Positions 46,801 to 56,267 of a stretch of DNA of 64,000 nt are shown here, piece by piece. The stretch spans positions 2,937,501 to 3,001,500 of the forward strand of contig NZ_CP125098.1 in the NCBI RefSeq assembly GCF_030020805.1, given 5' to 3'. Numbering within the stretch: the stretch's first letter is position 1; every line of letters begins with the position of its first letter. This DNA comes from Paenibacillus sp. RC67. GTDB taxonomy: Bacteria; Bacillota; Bacilli; Paenibacillales; NBRC-103111. A program made the position numbers and the translations under genes. Under the pieces are notes generated by a model, which was not told the origin of the DNA, did not search any database, and was given only the letters and a program-made list of their open reading frames with translations.

Positions 46801-48375
46801 ATGAACACGACGACATTTCGTAATCCCATATTACCCGGATTTTATCCGGATCCATCTATTTGCAGAGTAGGGGAAGATTATTATTTAGTAACTTCTTCTT
46901 TTGAGTATTTTCCAGGTGTACCTATTTTTCATAGCAAGGATCTCGTGAATTGGAGGCAAATCGGCCACGTGCTTGACCGTCCCTCTCAGCTTGATTTGGA
47001 CGGTACTCCAACCTCCAAAGGCATCTATGCAGCGACGATTCGTTATCATAAAGGGATTTTCTACATGATTACCACCTTTGTCGTTAGCGCTACAGGAGCA
47101 CGCAGAAACTTTTTTGTAACGGCAGAAGATCCTGCTGGACCTTGGTCTGATCCATACTGGCTGCCTGATGCCCCGGGTATCGATCCTTCCTTGTTTTTTG
47201 ATGAGGATGGAAAAGCGTATGTGATGGCAAATCGTCAGCCGCCTGCTGGACAGCAGTACCCAAAACATATGGAAATATGGCTTCAAGAGCTCGATTTGGA
47301 AACGAAGCAGCTGGTTGGACCGAAATTCAGTTTGTGGGATGGGGCACTTAAGCAAATCCATGCGCAGGAAGGTCCTCATTTATATAAAATCAATGGTTAT
47401 TACTATTTGATCATTGCCGAAGGCGGAACCGGGTTTACTCATTCGGTCACCATAGCTAGAAGTGAGACGATTACAGGACCTTACGAAGGATGCAAGTCCA
47501 ACCCGATTTTAACCCATCGCCATCTTGGAAGAAGTTATCCTATCGTCAATGTAGGACACGCGGATATCGTGGAAACTCAGGAAGGGGAATGGTGGATGGT
47601 CTGTCTTGCTTCGCGCCCATACGGTGGAGATTACAGAAACCTAGGCAGAGAAGCCTTTCTCGTTCCATTCATATGGGAAAAAGGCTGGCCCGTTATTAAT
47701 CCGGGTAAAGGCATTGTCGAAATGGAAATGCCACGGCCTTGCTTACCGGAAACAAGATGGCCTTCCGCAGCAGCGTGCGACCATTTTGAAGCTTCCACAC
47801 TCGGAATGGAGTGGAACTTTATACGCACACCACGTGGAGAATTCTGGTCGCTTAAGGAACGTCCGGGTCATCTACGCTTAAAGCTGAAGCCGGAACAATT
47901 ATCAGAATGTGTAAATCCAAGCTTTGTAGGTCGGCGTCAGCAGCACATGAGCTTTACCGCGCGAACGGTGATGGAATTCGTTCCTCGAACAAAGAAAGAA
48001 GTGGCAGGGGTGGTTTTGCTGCAAAATCAGGACTACCATTTCAGGATGGAATATGCTCTTGGGGAGTCTAGTCCGATCATAAGATTAATTCAACGCAAAG
48101 ACGGAGAAGAAATCGTGTTGGCGGCGCAAGCTGTTGATGCTACCAAGCTGTACTTGAAGGTTGAGGCGATCGGACAAGCCTATCATTTTTATTATGGAAC
48201 CACTTATGAGCAATGGACTACATTGGCAGAGAACGTAGATGGAACTCTGTTAAGCTCTGATGTTGCAGGCGGATTTATTGGTGCTTATATGGGCTTATAT
48301 GCGAGCAGTGAGGGAGACACGAGCGCGAATCATGCGGATTTCGATTGGTTTGAGTATAGTCCAATAAACGACTAG
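46801..48375 (+). CDS. GH43 beta-xylosidase/arabinofuranosidase
   Basis: This 524-residue glycosidase has a GH43 five-bladed propeller (about 1-320) and a C-terminal beta-sandwich (about 325-520) typical of XynB-type enzymes. Catalytic positions are visible: Asp in NPILPGFYPDPSICRVGEDY, Asp in PGIDPSLFFDEDG and Glu in IHAQEGPHLYK. There is no signal peptide, so it acts on imported xylo- or arabino-oligosaccharides. GGAGATCGTGCTAG precedes the ATG. It is followed after 16 bases by an unknown protein and then a second, related GH43 gene. Confidence 0.93.
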   Translation: MNTTTFRNPILPGFYPDPSICRVGEDYYLVTSSFEYFPGVPIFHSKDLVNWRQIGHVLDRPSQLDLDGTPTSKGIYAATIRYHKGIFYMITTFVVSATGARRNFFVTAEDPAGPWSDPYWLPDAPGIDPSLFFDEDGKAYVMANRQPPAGQQYPKHMEIWLQELDLETKQLVGPKFSLWDGALKQIHAQEGPHLYKINGYYYLIIAEGGTGFTHSVTIARSETITGPYEGCKSNPILTHRHLGRSYPIVNVGHADIVETQEGEWWMVCLASRPYGGDYRNLGREAFLVPFIWEKGWPVINPGKGIVEMEMPRPCLPETRWPSAAACDHFEASTLGMEWNFIRTPRGEFWSLKERPGHLRLKLKPEQLSECVNPSFVGRRQQHMSFTARTVMEFVPRTKKEVAGVVLLQNQDYHFRMEYALGESSPIIRLIQRKDGEEIVLAAQAVDATKLYLKVEAIGQAYHFYYGTTYEQWTTLAENVDGTLLSSDVAGGFIGAYMGLYASSEGDTSANHADFDWFEYSPIND

Positions 48376-48391
48376 AAAAGGGGAAATGGCA

Positions 48392-49522
48392 ATGACAACT
48401 TCACAGCAACAGATTCAAGAGCTATTAACCGAAATGGATACGTTATTCACAGATTTTTATAGTTGGCTGGCAGGGCAATATGATCCAGCATCCGGCGGGT
48501 TCTATTACGCGCAAAGCTCGTTCGAAATAGAGAACTTCATTCCTGATATCGAATCGACGGCACAAGCTCTCAACATATTGGCTCGTTCTGGCCTATCGAA
48601 CAGCTTGCCGGAACCGATGAAGCAGGAGATCGTGACGTTTTTCCAGAAGAAACAGGATCCTGTGACTGGCTACTTCTATGATGCGGATCCAAATATGCGC
48701 AAGGACGAGGTTATGGTCATGAGAGGGCTTGGCTACAGTACCGGCTCCCTTCGCAGATTAGGATCGGCTCCGCAATACCCGCTGCCGCATGAATCGCAAG
48801 CACGCCCAGATTACTTAAAGACGCCGGAAACCTATGTGGCCTGGTTGCAAGATGTCGATCTGCGCAATAGCTGGAGAGGCTGCGATTTTATGGGGACACC
48901 CAATCATCATATTGCCAAGATGGAGGAGGCAGAACGTAAGCAGTTCATTGCAGCTGGCCAGGCTTATTTTGCCTCTATCCAAGATCCGGAAACGGGCTTT
49001 TGGGGCGAAGGAAACCGCTATATCCGCATCTCGGGTACATTTAAGCTAAGCGCGTTCTATACGCATTTCGAGGTACCATTACCGAATGTGGAACGAATTT
49101 ATGAAACGATACTGCAATGTCTGCGTGAGGATGAAGCCAGAGATATGTGCTGGATCCGCAATCCGATCGATTTGCTAGGGACTTTTGGTCATGTACTGAC
49201 TATTCCTCAGGAGGAGTTGGCAGAGATCATCCAGATCACGATTGCCAATATGCGCAAGCTGCTTCGTGCTGACGGTGGATTTTCAAGAGAAATTCATCAA
49301 TCACCGCCTGCCCCTAACGTAGCCCAAGTGAAGGAAGGGGAATTTTATCCCTATATGCCAATTCCAGTTCCTATCGGAAAGGGAAGGATTGAAGGCGATA
49401 TGAATGCTGGGACGCAGGCTCTCTTAATACGTGAGTTTTGTCACAAGCTGGCAGGCGTAGAACACCAACCGCTTCATCCGTTAACCGACACTTTCATACA
49501 AACGATACAAGCTCATTACTAA
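48392..49522 (+). CDS. Uncharacterised 377-residue protein between two GH43 genes
   Basis: I do not recognise the family. The protein is soluble, without a signal peptide, and largely helical. A motif of the type D-P-x-[ST]-G-x-F recurs: YDPASGGFYY (about 30), QDPVTGYFYD (about 89), QDPETGFWGEG (about 198) and a looser RADGGFSRE (about 293). Such turns before helices recall (alpha/alpha)6-toroid folds of glycosidases, lyases and prenyl-cyclase-like proteins. GCDFMGTPNHHIAKM and GTFKLSAFYTHFEVPLPN look like conserved active-site segments. Gene spacing (16 and 17 bases) ties it to both GH43 enzymes. AAAAGGGG is 8 bases before the ATG chosen. Confidence 0.85.
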   Translation: MTTSQQQIQELLTEMDTLFTDFYSWLAGQYDPASGGFYYAQSSFEIENFIPDIESTAQALNILARSGLSNSLPEPMKQEIVTFFQKKQDPVTGYFYDADPNMRKDEVMVMRGLGYSTGSLRRLGSAPQYPLPHESQARPDYLKTPETYVAWLQDVDLRNSWRGCDFMGTPNHHIAKMEEAERKQFIAAGQAYFASIQDPETGFWGEGNRYIRISGTFKLSAFYTHFEVPLPNVERIYETILQCLREDEARDMCWIRNPIDLLGTFGHVLTIPQEELAEIIQITIANMRKLLRADGGFSREIHQSPPAPNVAQVKEGEFYPYMPIPVPIGKGRIEGDMNAGTQALLIREFCHKLAGVEHQPLHPLTDTFIQTIQAHY

Positions 49523-49539
49523 AAAAGGAGTCGGTAAAA

Positions 49540-51066
49540 GTGACAGCTAGAACGTATTCAAACCCTGTACTGCCCGGATTTCATCCAGATCCTTCCATAG
49601 TGCGCGTTGGTGAAGACTATTATATGGTTAATTCGACCTTTCAATATTTCCCAGCGATCGTTATTTCTCATTCACGGGATCTTGTGAATTGGGAGTATAT
49701 TGGACATGCCATTACAAACAGTGAAGACATTCCCTTATTTGATTTGCCGGATTCCTACGGAATATGGGCACCTGATATCTCTTATCATGACGGTACTTTT
49801 ACTATTATGGCTACGTTACGATTGCACGGTTCTGGCCGACATAACATAGTAATGACTTCGGATAAGCCGGAAGGACCTTACTCCAAACCAGTTATTATTA
49901 ATGAGGAAGGGTTAGATCCTTCGCTGTTTATAGATGATGACGGCAGCCGCTACATGATCTATGGAGGCGGGGGTGCAAAGCTGCAGAAATTGAATGAGCC
50001 TATGACCGCGGCAGAAGGAGAGCCCGTATTCCTGTGGCCAGGAACGGGAAAAGCTTCTCCTGAAGGGCCTCATATATTGAAAAAGGACGGATATTATTAC
50101 ATCATCTTGGCGGAGGGCGGTACCGAATACGGTCATTGCGTAACGGTTGCACGCTCCAGAACGCTAACAGGACCTTATGAATCTTGTCCACATAATCCGG
50201 TACATACTCAATCCGATCCGACGGCTCCGATCCAGAGGGCTGGTCATGGCAAGCTAGTGCAAACTCAGCATGGCGAATGGTGGATGGTTCATCTAGCCGG
50301 GAGGCCTGTTGGCGGAAATTATAGTGTGCTCGGCAGAGAAACCTGTTTGGAACCGGTTCAATGGACTGCGGATGGATGGTTTAGGGTAAATGAAGGAAAG
50401 GGTCCAAGCAATGTGCAAACCGCACCTTTGTTAGAGGAGCATCCTTATCCATTTGCAGGATTTGATGATTTTAACGATGATAAGCTCCCCCTGCATTGGC
50501 AGTTTGTAAGAAACCCGGATCCCACCGGTTGGTCTTTGATCGAGCGGCCAGGTTACCTGAGGTTATGGAGCGGTGCTTCGGACATTGATAGTATCGCAGC
50601 CCAAAATGTTATGGTTCGCAGAGAGCAGCATCATGTGTATGAAGCCAGTATGAAGCTGGAGTTTCATCCAGAGGTTGACGGCGAACAGGCAGGTCTTGTG
50701 TGCTATTATGACACTCGATGCTTTGTTAAGCTCTGTGTGATGTATGACAATGGCATAAAGATCAAGTTGATCGAGCGCCGCGCTTCCATCACCAAGGATC
50801 TGAAAGAGGCTGACCTTGCCGACGGAGAAGAGCTGTATTTGAAGGTGGCTGTTCAACGTGAAGCTAGATCCTTTTATTACAGTAGGGATGGTAGGACGTG
50901 GGGGCTGCTCGGGACCATTCCGGATGCTGTTTTCCTTAGTGATGAGGGGACCATGGAGAAAAAAGCTTTTACAGGAACGATGGTAGGCTTTTATACTAGC
51001 AGTGGTAGCTCCGACAGAAGAATTGCAGCGGATGTAGACTGGTTTAGGTATGAATTTGAAAAATAA
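49540..51066 (+). CDS. GH43 beta-xylosidase/arabinofuranosidase (second copy)
   Basis: This 508-residue enzyme has the same two-domain plan as the gene at 46801, clearly a paralogue. The propeller carries SNPVLPGFHPDPSIVRVGED (Asp), EEGLDPSLFIDDDG (Asp) and KASPEGPHILKKDG (Glu). The C-terminal sandwich begins near FAGFDDFNDDKLPLHW. No signal peptide. The start is the GTG after AAAAAAGGAGTCGGTAAAA; the frame extends into the preceding gene without a usable site. It is the last gene of the three-gene glycosidase operon, followed by a strong terminator. Confidence 0.93.
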   Translation: MTARTYSNPVLPGFHPDPSIVRVGEDYYMVNSTFQYFPAIVISHSRDLVNWEYIGHAITNSEDIPLFDLPDSYGIWAPDISYHDGTFTIMATLRLHGSGRHNIVMTSDKPEGPYSKPVIINEEGLDPSLFIDDDGSRYMIYGGGGAKLQKLNEPMTAAEGEPVFLWPGTGKASPEGPHILKKDGYYYIILAEGGTEYGHCVTVARSRTLTGPYESCPHNPVHTQSDPTAPIQRAGHGKLVQTQHGEWWMVHLAGRPVGGNYSVLGRETCLEPVQWTADGWFRVNEGKGPSNVQTAPLLEEHPYPFAGFDDFNDDKLPLHWQFVRNPDPTGWSLIERPGYLRLWSGASDIDSIAAQNVMVRREQHHVYEASMKLEFHPEVDGEQAGLVCYYDTRCFVKLCVMYDNGIKIKLIERRASITKDLKEADLADGEELYLKVAVQREARSFYYSRDGRTWGLLGTIPDAVFLSDEGTMEKKAFTGTMVGFYTSSGSSDRRIAADVDWFRYEFEK

Positions 51067-51084
51067 CGGAAGATGAAGGAAAGG

Positions 51085-51112
51085 GACAGCTATCAACGCT
51101 GTCTTTTTTTTC
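51085..51112 (+). terminator. Terminator of the GH43 operon
   Basis: GACAGC pairs with GCTGTC around TATCAAC, followed by eight T. The 310 bases after it (51113-51424) hold no clear gene; a short minus-strand open stretch there lacks a start codon. Confidence 0.88.
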
Positions 51113-51424
51113 GTTTTTTATTATGGTTTATGTTCGATAGTTCTCGAATTTGCTGCTCAAATTCTTTGTTGTTAATATAATAATGACCCTCTATATTATC
51201 GGGACTGACTCGGAGTTTTTTAGTATTTCTCCAAAAAAATCAACAAAGAAGATAAAACCGACTCTCTTCTTCTTCTCAACCTATTGCCTCATTATTTCAA
51301 AATGATTTACTGTATAGACTCCAGCTAGCTATAAGTGACTCAATTAAAGCAAATGTAGCTGCGCTGTGATATGCTTATAGTATAAATTTAGTCTCTTCAG
51401 AGAGTCAAAGAAAGGATTTGGACT

Positions 51425-52411
51425 ATGCTGTTTATTAACAATCAGAACATCACAGACCCGGCGCTTAATCTGGCTCTGGAGGAATATGCCTTAAGAAACC
51501 TTCCGATAGAGAACGACTATTTGCTGTTCTATATTAATGAGCCCTCGATCATCATCGGGAAAAATCAAAATACAGCGGAGGAAGTAAATCGCGATTATGT
51601 TGAAGCCAATGGGGTTCATGTCGTTCGTAGGCTATCTGGTGGCGGCGCGGTATACCATGATCTTGGAAATCTGAATTTCAGCTTCATTACCCGGGATGAT
51701 GGGAAATCATTCAGCAATTATCGCAAATTTACCGAGCCAGTTGTCCAGGCTCTGCACCAGCTTGGGGTTCAAGCGGAGCTGTCCGGACGCAATGATATTC
51801 AAGTAAGGGAACGCAAGGTTTCGGGAAATGCCCAGTTTTCGACTAGAGGCCGCATGTTTACTCACGGTACCTTGATGTTAAACTCCCAAATCGAGAATGT
51901 CGTAGCGGCTTTAAATGTGAATCCATTAAAAATCCAGTCCAAAGGCTTCAAATCGGTTCGCAGCAGGGTCGCTAACATTTCGGAGTTTCTCAGCAAACCT
52001 ATGACGATCACCGAATTTAGAGGGTACCTGCTGAATTCCATTTTTGAAGGAGCAGAACCTACAGAGTACAAGCTGTCTTCAGAAGATTGGGCCGCCGTTC
52101 ATAAGCTTGCCGATGGACGATACCGCAGTTGGGATTGGAATTACGGACAATCTCCGGAATTTAATGTCCATTCAATGAAACGATTGCCGGCCGGTACGTT
52201 TGACGTAAGATTGGACGTTAAGGAAGGGTACATTCGCGGCGCCGTAATTTATGGCGATTTTTTCGGTGTGGGAGACGCAGAGGAGTTTTCTGCTAAGCTT
52301 ATAGGGTTGAAATACGATACCGAAGCACTAAGACAGCTGTTAGAAGAAGTGGATATTACTCATTATTTTGGTGCAGTAACAAAGGAAGAATGGCTTGAAC
52401 TGCTGCTATAA
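51425..52411 (+). CDS. lplJ: Lipoate-protein ligase
   Basis: This 328-residue enzyme activates free lipoate with ATP and attaches it to the E2 and GcvH proteins. The family core is clear: LALEEYALRNLP, IIIGKNQNTAEEVN, VVRRLSGGGAVYHDLGNLNF (lipoyl-AMP loop) and KVSGNAQFSTRGRMFTHGTL with the catalytic Lys. The C-terminal accessory domain runs from about residue 240 to 328. Length matches the 331-residue LplJ of B. subtilis. The ATG follows GAAAGGATTTGGACT. Single gene. Confidence 0.93.
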   Translation: MLFINNQNITDPALNLALEEYALRNLPIENDYLLFYINEPSIIIGKNQNTAEEVNRDYVEANGVHVVRRLSGGGAVYHDLGNLNFSFITRDDGKSFSNYRKFTEPVVQALHQLGVQAELSGRNDIQVRERKVSGNAQFSTRGRMFTHGTLMLNSQIENVVAALNVNPLKIQSKGFKSVRSRVANISEFLSKPMTITEFRGYLLNSIFEGAEPTEYKLSSEDWAAVHKLADGRYRSWDWNYGQSPEFNVHSMKRLPAGTFDVRLDVKEGYIRGAVIYGDFFGVGDAEEFSAKLIGLKYDTEALRQLLEEVDITHYFGAVTKEEWLELLL

Positions 52412-52484
52412 AATACGGAAAAAAATTAGTAGGTCCAATTAATATCAACAGTTAATCCATTGTGTTGAACTCTCATAATTGTCG

Positions 52485-52518
52485 GAGGCTCATGCTTATT
52501 GTGGGCCTTTATTTTTTA
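52485..52518 (+). terminator. Probable terminator after the lipoate ligase gene
   Basis: AGGCTCA pairs imperfectly with TGTGGGCCT around TGCTTAT, followed by TTATTTTTT. Confidence 0.6.
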
Positions 52519-52641
52519 AAAAAGGGAACATTCTTGCCTAGGTGGAAGAATGACTACACACTGAATTGAAAACTTAAACCAATCGCATGGTATTGACTCA
52601 TGATTCATAAGGTTTCTAATACCGCAGCAGGAGCTCATAGA

Positions 52642-52851
52642 ATGAAAGATGTTAAGCGTTACAAGGGGTTTCGTGAACTTACAACAGCGATTCATCTTCA
52701 TACCGCTGCTACCAATCGAACCCCAATTATTGTATTTCGTGGCGATGAATTAATCGGAAGTGGTGTTATTGATGAAATCACAGATCTGTTCGTTAAAATT
52801 AAAAACGCAAAGTATGTAAGGCAAACCTGCAGATTTGTGTATGTTAATTAG
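52642..52851 (+). CDS. Small hypothetical protein
   Basis: This 69-residue basic protein contains RTPIIVFRGDELIGSGVIDE, then FVKIKNAKYVRQTCRF. The alternation of short hydrophobic strands suggests a small beta-barrel fold, but I do not recognise it. AGGAG lies 8 bases before the chosen ATG; an in-frame ATG at 52600 has no ribosome binding site. It lies 57 bases upstream of another small gene of similar character. Confidence 0.55.
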   Translation: MKDVKRYKGFRELTTAIHLHTAATNRTPIIVFRGDELIGSGVIDEITDLFVKIKNAKYVRQTCRFVYVN

Positions 52852-52908
52852 AATAATGGTATAGGGAATACTTCTTTGAAAATAGCGGATTTGAGAGGAG
52901 TGTTGTAG

Positions 52909-53259
52909 ATGGCTAGAACAGTTGAATTTACTCAAGATTCCTTACTATTACATTTGGATGGTTTAACCAGTGTGGCGGCGCTTAAACGGCAAGTCGAGAT
53001 TCCGTACTCGGCAATTCAGAGTGTAACAATAGAAGATTTCAATGTTTCTTTGCTTCAATTCAGGGTGGGGACATCTATTGCTGACATACGAGAAGGGCGA
53101 TTCCTGCTTACCGACAGATGGTCGTTTATCTCTTATGAGAACCATAATGATGTAGTTGTGCTGAAGTTGAACCATCATGAATTTGAGAATGTCGTCTTTC
53201 AAATTCATAATCCGGAGGAAGTAAAAACGCGGATATTGGAGCATGTTGCTAGAGCATGA
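52909..53259 (+). CDS. Hypothetical protein, possible PH-like fold
   Basis: This 116-residue soluble protein begins RTVEFTQDSLLLHLDGLTSV and continues with KRQVEIPYSAIQSVTIEDF, then WSFISYENHNDVVVLKLN and a C-terminal helix. The order of strands and a final helix, with IPYSAIQSV before the third strand, resembles bacterial PH-domain proteins, but this is a weak structural guess. Function unknown. AGAGGAGTGTTGTAG precedes the ATG. Confidence 0.7.
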   Translation: MARTVEFTQDSLLLHLDGLTSVAALKRQVEIPYSAIQSVTIEDFNVSLLQFRVGTSIADIREGRFLLTDRWSFISYENHNDVVVLKLNHHEFENVVFQIHNPEEVKTRILEHVARA

Positions 53260-53314
53260 CGATCTTACTTATCAAAACAAAATTGAGAACTATTAATAGC
53301 TGTAGGAGGTAACT

Positions 53315-53746
53315 ATGGGAGCACCCATTTTGTATGGATCTGTTCATATATTGTTTTATCGTAACGAGGAAGTTCTGCTTCTGAAGAGGCAAAATACAGG
53401 GTTTATGGATGGCAAATGGAGTGTCGTTGCGGGTCGAATGGACGGTAACGAAGAGGTCGTCTCTGCAGCGATAAGAGAAGCCAAGGAGGAAGCGGGAGTA
53501 GACATCGATCCATCCGAGATCAAAGTCGTCGGCGTGATGCATCGAAAAAATACAAGCTCTGAATGGGTCGATTTCTACCTGTTAGTAAACACATGGCGAG
53601 GTACGATTACGAATGTAGAGCCGCATAAATGTGAGGAGCTGCGATGGTTCAGCTTACGGGAATTACCGAATAACATGATACCATATATTCGAAAAGCTAT
53701 CGAAAGAGAACATAAGCAAATGTGGTTTGAAAGCCATGGATGGTGA
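53315..53746 (+). CDS. Nudix hydrolase
   Basis: This 143-residue Nudix hydrolase has an intact box G(RMDGN)E(EVVSAAI)REAKEEAGV within KWSVVAGRMDGNEE. It is closest in style to small MutT-like enzymes; substrate unknown. GTAGGAGG precedes the ATG. Its stop is only a few bases upstream of the APH-like gene at 53753, implying co-transcription and possibly a joint task. Confidence 0.9.
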   Translation: MGAPILYGSVHILFYRNEEVLLLKRQNTGFMDGKWSVVAGRMDGNEEVVSAAIREAKEEAGVDIDPSEIKVVGVMHRKNTSSEWVDFYLLVNTWRGTITNVEPHKCEELRWFSLRELPNNMIPYIRKAIEREHKQMWFESHGW

Positions 53747-53752
53747 TGGACT

Positions 53753-54667
53753 GTGGAAAACCAGATGGAACGGCTGTTAGAGCTTATCCGAATCCAGTAT
53801 GACTTTGATCAGGCTGAGTTTATCGATAAAGGCTTTTCCAACGCGCGGAAATATATATTGTATCAGTCAGGGAAAGCCGTATACTTACTGAGAGTTTATG
53901 ATGGGGAATCCTACCTCCGTCGCGCAGAAGAATATAAGTACATCCAGCAGCATTATAACAATGGAGTGATCTGTCAGAAGCCGATTCATCATGACTATGT
54001 ACCAGAGCTGGGACTGTGCTATATTCTGCTTACTTATATTGAAGGCGAGAGCGGAGAAATCGTACTACCGTATCTTACGGTTGAACAACAAACAGAGCAA
54101 GGGTATAAGTCCGGGCAACAATTAAGAAAAATCCATAAGATTGTGCCGGAAATAGACTTGAATTGGGCTGAAAAGCGATATGTCAAATATGAGCAAAAGA
54201 AAAATAAAGTTCGCGAGCTAGGGGTCAATTTTCACAGGCAAAAAGAGATCGAAAGGTTTATAGAAGCTCATTTCGATTTGTTGAAGGAGAGCATGGTATG
54301 CTTTCAGCACGATGATTTCCATCCTTCCAATTTGATTTTTCAGGAACATAAGATTATTGGCGTTATTGACTTTAGCCGATTCGACTGGGGCGACCCATGG
54401 GAGGAGTTTTTTAAACTGCCCAAATATACGTGTGCTATAAGTACACACTTCGCCTGGGGACAAGTAATGGGGTATTTTGATGGTATAATTCCGGAGGATT
54501 TTTGGATGAAATATCATTTATTCGTTGCTTTAAATCAGCATGCTACACTAATCGGAGGCTTTCAAAGCCAACGAGTCAAAGAAACAATACATAAAATCTC
54601 TCAGACTATCGAGTCTCATGATTTTATCGAGTGCGGGGCGCCCAAGTGGTTTGTGGAAGTAAAGTAA
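53753..54667 (+). CDS. APH-family phosphotransferase
   Basis: This 304-residue kinase-fold protein has a Brenner motif CFQHDDFHPSNLIF (catalytic Asp, metal-binding Asn) and GVIDFSRFDWGDP with the second metal ligand. The N-lobe has SNARKYILYQ, then AVYLLRVYDG in place of the usual VLK strand. Members act on antibiotics or small molecules; substrate unknown. The start is GTG at 53753, with a weak site overlapping the Nudix stop; ATG at 53765 is an alternative. This is the second APH/Nudix pair in the window. Confidence 0.83.
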   Translation: MENQMERLLELIRIQYDFDQAEFIDKGFSNARKYILYQSGKAVYLLRVYDGESYLRRAEEYKYIQQHYNNGVICQKPIHHDYVPELGLCYILLTYIEGESGEIVLPYLTVEQQTEQGYKSGQQLRKIHKIVPEIDLNWAEKRYVKYEQKKNKVRELGVNFHRQKEIERFIEAHFDLLKESMVCFQHDDFHPSNLIFQEHKIIGVIDFSRFDWGDPWEEFFKLPKYTCAISTHFAWGQVMGYFDGIIPEDFWMKYHLFVALNQHATLIGGFQSQRVKETIHKISQTIESHDFIECGAPKWFVEVK

Positions 54668-54774
54668 AGTGAAGCGTGCCTAACTCCTCCATGCTACAAT
54701 GTTCGTCAAAATACATGATGGACCGCGAATTTTGCGGTTGCCTGGGAAATATTCATTTCCCAAAAGGAGCCACA

Positions 54775-56239
54775 ATGTCAAAGGACAAACTAACGCCTAT
54801 GTCGATGAGACTGTTTTTTTCAGAATTAGAGCGGCTGGAGCTCAAGGTGAACAGCTTTATCCTAATGCAGGATGGAGAGGTTGAAGCTCAGTTTTGGCGG
54901 AAGCCTTATCGCGAGGGAACGCAGCAATTATTGTTCTCCTTAAGTAAAACGCTTTACATCCATAGCGGTAGGGATCGCTTGGGATAACGGTTACTTGGAT
55001 TTGCAGGATAAGGTGATTTCTTTTTTTTCGGACAAGCTGCCAGAGACTCCTTCCATCCATCTGGAGAAGATGACCATCCATCATCTGTTATCCATGAACG
55101 TGGGACATCACGATAATATTTATGGCAATGTAGCCAGTGAAAAGGATTGGGTGAAAGCGTTCCTCTCTCAGGAGATTCAGCATGAACCAGGCAGTTATTA
55201 TCGTTACAGCACTCATTCGACTTACATGCTTGCTGCTATCTTGGAAAGAGTAACGGGCCAAAACTTGGTCGATTTTTTAATGCCACGGTTGTTTGAGCCT
55301 CTAGGCATATCACGCCCCGTGTGGGAAACATGTCCTATGGGAATTACTGCGGGTGGAATGGGATTAAGCGTACCGACGGAGGGAATAGCCCGATTCGGAC
55401 AGATGCTTTTGGAAAAAGGCAAGTACGGTGGTCGACGCATCGTATCTGAAGCTTATATTGAATTGGCAACACAAGAGCAAAGCGATAACCGCCGAGATGA
55501 GGTTCGAGCAGACTCTGCGCAGGGTTATGGCTATCAGTTTTTCTTATGCCGTCAAGGTTGCTTTCGTGGAGGTGGGGCGTTTGGACAGCTCTGTTTTGTT
55601 TCTCCCGAGCAGCGCATAGTTATAGCAGCGACCTCCAGCTTGTCCAGCGGGAATGAGCTTCAAGTTCTATTGGATCTCGTCTATGAACATTTGATTCATA
55701 AGTCGAAAGAGGAGATTGTTCCGAACTTGGATGAGAGGGACCTGCTGCAACAGCAACTCTCTAAAATGACCGATGGGATTCCAATTCATCCATTCGGTAA
55801 CGATCTATGTCAGACACCCAATTATCGAAGCTATCGGATGAATGGTAACCCCCAAGGTATCCGCTGCATTGAATTCAGTCCACTGGGCTCGGGCTCAGAG
55901 CTTCATATCCATTATGAGAATGGAGACCATAAACGGCTCTTATTTGATTGTAAGGAGCCTGTGATCTTCCAAGATCGTTTTGTAAAAGATCTCTCACTTC
56001 ATCTTCAAGAGGTGGTCAGCTATGCTGGTTGGGAAGACGAACGAACTTTAAAACTAACATTGGTTTACATTGAAACTCCCTATATAGTTACTTATACGCT
56101 GAAATTTATAGAGGAGAAGTTAGAGCTTCACTGTGCGATGAATGTTTCTCTAAACAAAGCGAATTTTGAAATCACAGGCACTCATGCGGATAAAGTTGAG
56201 AAGGACGAGGAAAAGCCGGAACTAAGGGGAAACCCATAG
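54775..56239 (+). pseudogene. Beta-lactamase-family serine hydrolase, broken by a 1-base frameshift
   Basis: The N-terminal part (54775-54951) ends at LLFSLSKT, the SxxK active-site motif of class C/DD-peptidase-like hydrolases, and then goes out of frame. The family continuation FTSIAVGIAWDNGYLDLQDK resumes one base later, as if a single C at about 54952 were inserted. The rest has YRYSTHSTYML (second motif) and CFRGGGAFGQ (third motif), plus a C-terminal extension of about 150 residues. Unless the extra base is a sequence error, the gene makes only a short peptide. AAAAGGAG precedes the ATG. The terminator stem lies inside its last codons. Confidence 0.82.
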
Positions 56240-56256
56240 TCTTCCGGCTTTTTTAC
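56211..56256. terminator. Terminator overlapping the end of the beta-lactamase-family gene
   Basis: AAAAGCCGGAA pairs with TTCCGGCTTTTTT. The 5' arm forms the codons for Glu-Lys-Pro-Glu near the C-terminus. It also faces the convergent AraC gene. Confidence 0.85.
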
Positions 56257-56267
56257 CATTATGATCT

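Noticed and set aside
51113..51215. Minus-strand open stretch that could encode a short basic peptide ending KKRKKRQR
   Set aside because: No ATG, GTG or TTG is in frame, a stop lies just upstream, and its end overlaps the terminator stem; at most a tiny remnant.
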